Assembly: GCF_002210345.1 (NCBI RefSeq)
Contig: NZ_MWQI01000011.1
Location: 43,783 to 107,782 of the forward strand
Reading direction: 5' to 3'
From: Fibrobacter sp. UWB4
Lineage (GTDB): Bacteria; Fibrobacterota; Fibrobacteria; Fibrobacterales; Fibrobacteraceae
DNA length: 64,000 nucleotides
Of this stretch, positions 63,603 to 64,000 are shown piece after piece. Position 1 is the stretch's first letter. Each line of letters opens with the position of its first letter. Made by a program: the position numbers and the translations under genes. Under the pieces are notes generated by a model. The model was not told where the DNA came from. It made no database searches and saw only the letters and a list, made by a program, of their open reading frames with translations.

Positions 63603-63685
63603 GGGTCGTTGCCCGAGTGGTTAAAGGGGACGGACTGTAAATCCGTTGGCTTACGCCTACCGTGGTTCGAAACCACGACGGCCCA
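63603..63685 (+). tRNA. tRNA-Tyr (GUA)
   Basis: An 83-base class II tRNA with long variable arm. Acceptor GGGTCGT/ACGGCCC with one GU pair, anticodon loop CTGTAAA with anticodon GTA. CCA not encoded. Confidence 0.95.
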
Positions 63686-63693
63686 CGACAATC

Positions 63694-63724
63694 AGCCCTA
63701 CGGTGTCTAAGGCATCGTAGGGCT
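63694..63724 (+). other. 12-bp hairpin between tRNA-Tyr and tRNA-Thr
   Basis: AGCCCTACGGTG/CATCGTAGGGCT (63694-63705 and 63713-63724) with a 7-base loop and one GU pair. No U run follows, so it is more likely a processing site than a terminator. In E. coli tufB's operon a tRNA-Gly sits at this position. Confidence 0.6.
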
Positions 63725-63727
63725 TAT

Positions 63728-63799
<72 letters not shown>

Positions 63800-63822
63800 C
63801 TCACTAAAATGGAGATAGAATA

Positions 63823-64000
63823 ATGGCAAAAGAACATTTTGACAGAAGTAAGCCGCATTGCAACATCGGCACCATCGGTCACGTTGACCACGGTAAAACC
63901 ACTCTTACTGCAGCAATCTGCACGACTCTTGCTGCTAAGGGTCTCGCCGCTGCAAAGCGTTTCGATGAAATCGACAACGCTCCGGAAGAAAAGGCTCGTG
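63823..64000 (+). CDS. tuf: Elongation factor Tu, 3'-truncated by window edge
   Basis: EF-Tu delivers aminoacyl-tRNA to the ribosome. The first 59 codons read [19 protein letters not shown] then the P-loop [15 protein letters not shown] lies 8 bases before the ATG. The tRNAs upstream are the usual tuf operon leaders. The rest lies beyond the window. Confidence 0.97.

Overview
The window looks like chromosome of a Fibrobacter species (phylum Fibrobacterota). Three gene types point there: a lipoprotein made of the Fibrobacter succinogenes major paralogous (FISUMP) domain, two giant fibro-slime domain proteins, and many secreted proteins with lipoboxes, PEGA repeats or beta-barrel character. The species is inferred from these families, not proven. 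No rRNA, prophage, insertion sequence or CRISPR array was seen.

Region 1 (1-18650) is a defence island. It opens inside hsdR and runs hsdR - fic - hsdM - small membrane protein - hsdS, followed by a short hsdS 3' remnant. Next come an orphan ATPase, a Septu-like ATPase/HNH nuclease pair and a frame-damaged small gene. On the minus strand follows a four-gene operon: ietA-like AAA+ ATPase, ietS-like subtilisin protease and two unknown genes, with a promoter flanked by repeated TTGTCC motifs. The far edge holds a gutted RhuM gene and what looks like the last codons of a second ietS. Much of 5900-14300 is AT-rich compared with the GC-richer host genes.

Region 2 (18800-28200) mixes Fibrobacter lipoproteins with core genes: a TtcA-like tRNA thiolase, dnaN with a 49-residue membrane gene ahead of it, an M23 peptidase, a pair of paralogous membrane proteins, and RNase G/E.

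Region 3 (28200-54500) is surface and central metabolism: tandem 1.3-kilo-residue fibro-slime proteins, pta, two SGNH esterases, murJ, an ABC-class ATPase, PEGA protein, lpoB with its usual COG3014 partner, a beta-barrel protein, an OmpR-type two-component system and a phosphofructokinase of mixed donor signature.

Region 4 (54500-64000) holds an orphan PD-(D/E)XK-like nuclease, ahcY with a clear promoter, two DUF4153 membrane paralogues, rarA, a 4HBT thioesterase, and a tRNA-Thr/tRNA-Tyr/tRNA-Thr cluster leading into tuf, cut by the window edge.

Three repeat families are scattered between genes. The most striking is a family of degenerate heptanucleotide arrays (nine sites). The others are a 27-29 bp hairpin element whose stem varies with compensating changes, and a GTCATCCTGA...GAAGGATC element. 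The best candidates for something undescribed are the four-gene ietAS operon, the ATPase-plus-Septu cluster and the heptad repeats.
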